A stretch of 64,000 bases of DNA from Paenibacillus oceani (GTDB lineage: Bacteria > Bacillota > Bacilli > Paenibacillales > NBRC-103111): contig NZ_JACXJA010000016.1 of NCBI RefSeq assembly GCF_014705615.1, positions 141,597-205,596 on the forward strand, given 5' to 3'. Both the position numbers and the translations under genes were made by a program. Positions 62,952 to 64,000 of the stretch are shown in pieces. Within the stretch, counting starts at the first letter, position 1; each line of letters begins with the position of its first letter. The notes beneath the pieces were generated by a model. That model ran no database searches, was not told the origin of the DNA, and saw only the letters and a program-made list of their open reading frames with translations.

Positions 62952-63842
62952 TTAAGGCTGACGCGGCCCCTGTGCCTTCGTCTCCCGCCGCTCCTGCTGC
63001 TGATATTGGCGGGGGGAGCAGCCGTATTTGCTGCGGAACACCCGTTCGAAGTGGGTCAAGGTGCGAAAGCCGGAAGCGTAGCAAATATCGGTTACCGGCC
63101 GGTCCGAAGCAAGGAGCAGGGCAGCCCCGAATTCGAGCCGCAAGTTCTGCAGGTAGTGCTGGAACGTATGGCCGGTCGTCTGCCGGAAGCATGTGCTGAA
63201 GTAACCGGGCGCGAGATTGGCTTCTCTGGCGGCATCCTGCAATCGCAGCGGTTCCCGGAAGTGATGATGAATAAAGGGAAGGGCGTTCGCTACCGCGGCG
63301 TGCCCCGATGTCGTAGCCTCGGCGCCGATGAAGCCCCGATCGGCCGGGCTGATCTCCCGCTGGCGCAGCAGTTCGATCAGGATGCGTTCCAGCGCCCCTT
63401 TGACCATCAGCCGCTGGGCGATCTTCGGCTCCCGCACCTCCCGGTCGATAACCCTGTATTCCTGCTCCACCCGCAGCAGTACATCGTGGTCCAGACGGAT
63501 CATCCGGCTGGTATTGCCGTACAGCAGCAATTCGCGCAGCTCGCCGACCAGCATATCTTCCGAAAAGATTACGTTATAGATATGCAGGACGGAATCGGGA
63601 TAAACTTCGTGAAAATCCGCCGGGGTTAGCAGGAAAAGACTGCCTCTCTCCAGCGGATGGGAGACTCCGTTCAAGATGTTCGTTCCTGTTCCTTCCGTGA
63701 TGACGCACATTTCGTAAAATTCGTGCCAATGAAGCGGAGACGGCTTCGTCAGCTGTTGTACAAAGATGTTGAACGACCGGTTAAGCTCCATATACTGCTC
63801 ATTCAACAGCCGCCTTGGCTGAGTGCCGCTCTCCCGCTTCAT
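62952..63842 (-). CDS. AraC family regulator with cupin sensor domain
   Basis: 296 residues with AAAGGA upstream of the ATG. The cupin segment is LHWHEFYEMCVITEGTGTNI, and the two helix-turn-helix units are DAAREANLAPGYFSTCFRQT and VTDICYASGFRTLTHFERVF. It lies 28 bases after the partial PhyH gene and 52 bases before the next AraC gene, so the three are probably cotranscribed. Confidence 0.9.
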   Translation of the reverse strand: MKRESGTQPRRLLNEQYMELNRSFNIFVQQLTKPSPLHWHEFYEMCVITEGTGTNILNGVSHPLERGSLFLLTPADFHEVYPDSVLHIYNVIFSEDMLVGELRELLLYGNTSRMIRLDHDVLLRVEQEYRVIDREVREPKIAQRLMVKGALERILIELLRQREISPADRGFIGAEATTSGHAAVANALPFIHHHFREPLRLQDAAREANLAPGYFSTCFRQTTGHTFQHYLQNLRLEFGAALLLASDRPVTDICYASGFRTLTHFERVFRSKYGCSPRQYQQQERRETKAQGPRQP

Positions 63843-63870
63843 CGGATCATTCCTTTCCTTTAACAGGCGT

Positions 63871-64000
63871 CTATACGTTCTCGAAACGGCTTCCTGCTAC
63901 ATCCCGTCCCCGGGCAAGCCATACCTTGTGATTCTCATTGCGCTCCGGAATGACGCGCGTTTCCGTAGAGAAATAACGCATCGTATAGCCGCATCTGCGG
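63871..64000 (-). CDS. C-terminal end of a PhyH-type dioxygenase (truncated by the window edge)
   Basis: The minus strand from the window edge is open for about 42 codons and ends in TAG at 63871-63873. It reads CGYTMRYFSTETRV, then IPERNENHKVWLARGRD and AGSRFENV. This resembles the end of phytanoyl-CoA dioxygenase-like proteins, where a GYTMRY segment follows the last metal-binding His. The start lies outside the window. It is followed by two cupin-AraC genes on the same strand, like the pairing seen at 52.7-53.8 kb. The assignment rests on a short C-terminus only. Confidence 0.55.
   Translation of the reverse strand, partial: RRCGYTMRYFSTETRVIPERNENHKVWLARGRDVAGSRFENV

Noticed and set aside
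1..64000. CRISPR array, tRNA, rRNA, insertion sequence or prophage
   Set aside because: No regularly spaced repeat-spacer arrays, no cloverleaf or rRNA segments and no transposase or phage proteins were seen. The only repeats are those listed.

Overview
The window looks like chromosomal DNA of a moderately GC-rich endospore-forming Firmicute of the Paenibacillaceae (Paenibacillus or Cohnella type). The evidence is indirect but consistent: strong AGGAGG-type ribosome binding sites with frequent TTG and GTG starts, lipoprotein solute-binding proteins, cupin-AraC regulators, an SLH-anchored giant surface protein, a perfect Bacillus-type 7-1-7 Fur box and a cre-like site. I saw no rRNA, tRNA, CRISPR array, transposase or phage gene.

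Layout. 1-2.5 kb: 3' part of a GH4 alpha-galactosidase and a TPR-like protein. 3.3-4.4 kb: Fur-boxed siderophore-binding lipoprotein followed by a 9-bp tandem repeat. 4.7-7.3 kb: ilvA and a pair of small membrane proteins. 7.3-9.3 kb (minus): aldo/keto reductase and Gfo/Idh/MocA oxidoreductase. 9.6-11.4 kb: ankyrin-repeat protein. 11.4-15.5 kb: amidohydrolase plus Rieske pair, a solute-binding lipoprotein and a divergent AraC regulator. 15.6-17.3 kb: hflX behind a long leader with an attenuator-like hairpin. 17.9-22.1 kb: PhyH dioxygenase-HEAT fusion, solute-binding lipoprotein, methyltransferase. 22.1-27.4 kb: two overlapping ABC exporter genes and an MFS drug exporter. 27.5-29.6 kb: small genes, including MOSC and VOC proteins. 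29.9-31.8 kb: AT-richer zinc-ribbon/LRR membrane protein. 32-42.3 kb: a GntR-type regulator fused to a solute-binding domain, then a probable operon of 2-hydroxyacid dehydrogenase, solute-binding lipoprotein and a giant heparinase-II/III-like secreted enzyme. 43.2-51.7 kb: a 2844-residue SLH surface protein. 51.9-64 kb: cupin-AraC regulators, PhyH dioxygenases, an ECF sigma factor fused to what looks like an inactive metallopeptidase domain, a methyltransferase, another solute-binding lipoprotein, an FAD oxidoreductase and an ADP-ribosylglycohydrolase.

How the genes fit together. The main theme is sensing and breakdown of extracellular polysaccharide. There are four paralogous solute-binding lipoproteins with no permease genes beside them, neighbouring AraC or GntR regulators, and oxidoreductases and lyases that could process sugars or uronates. 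The 34.3-42.3 kb operon has a consensus promoter with downstream repeated boxes. A similar box lies upstream of the GntR/solute-binding fusion gene, so that protein is the best candidate regulator.

The most unusual non-coding feature is a dispersed intergenic repeat of about 200-250 bp. It occurs five times in the window, always in the same orientation, and is built from two forward and two inverted copies of a 28-nt module. Other points of note are the sigma factor fusion, the hflX leader and a decayed CBM9 fragment just upstream of the intact CBM9-heparinase gene.
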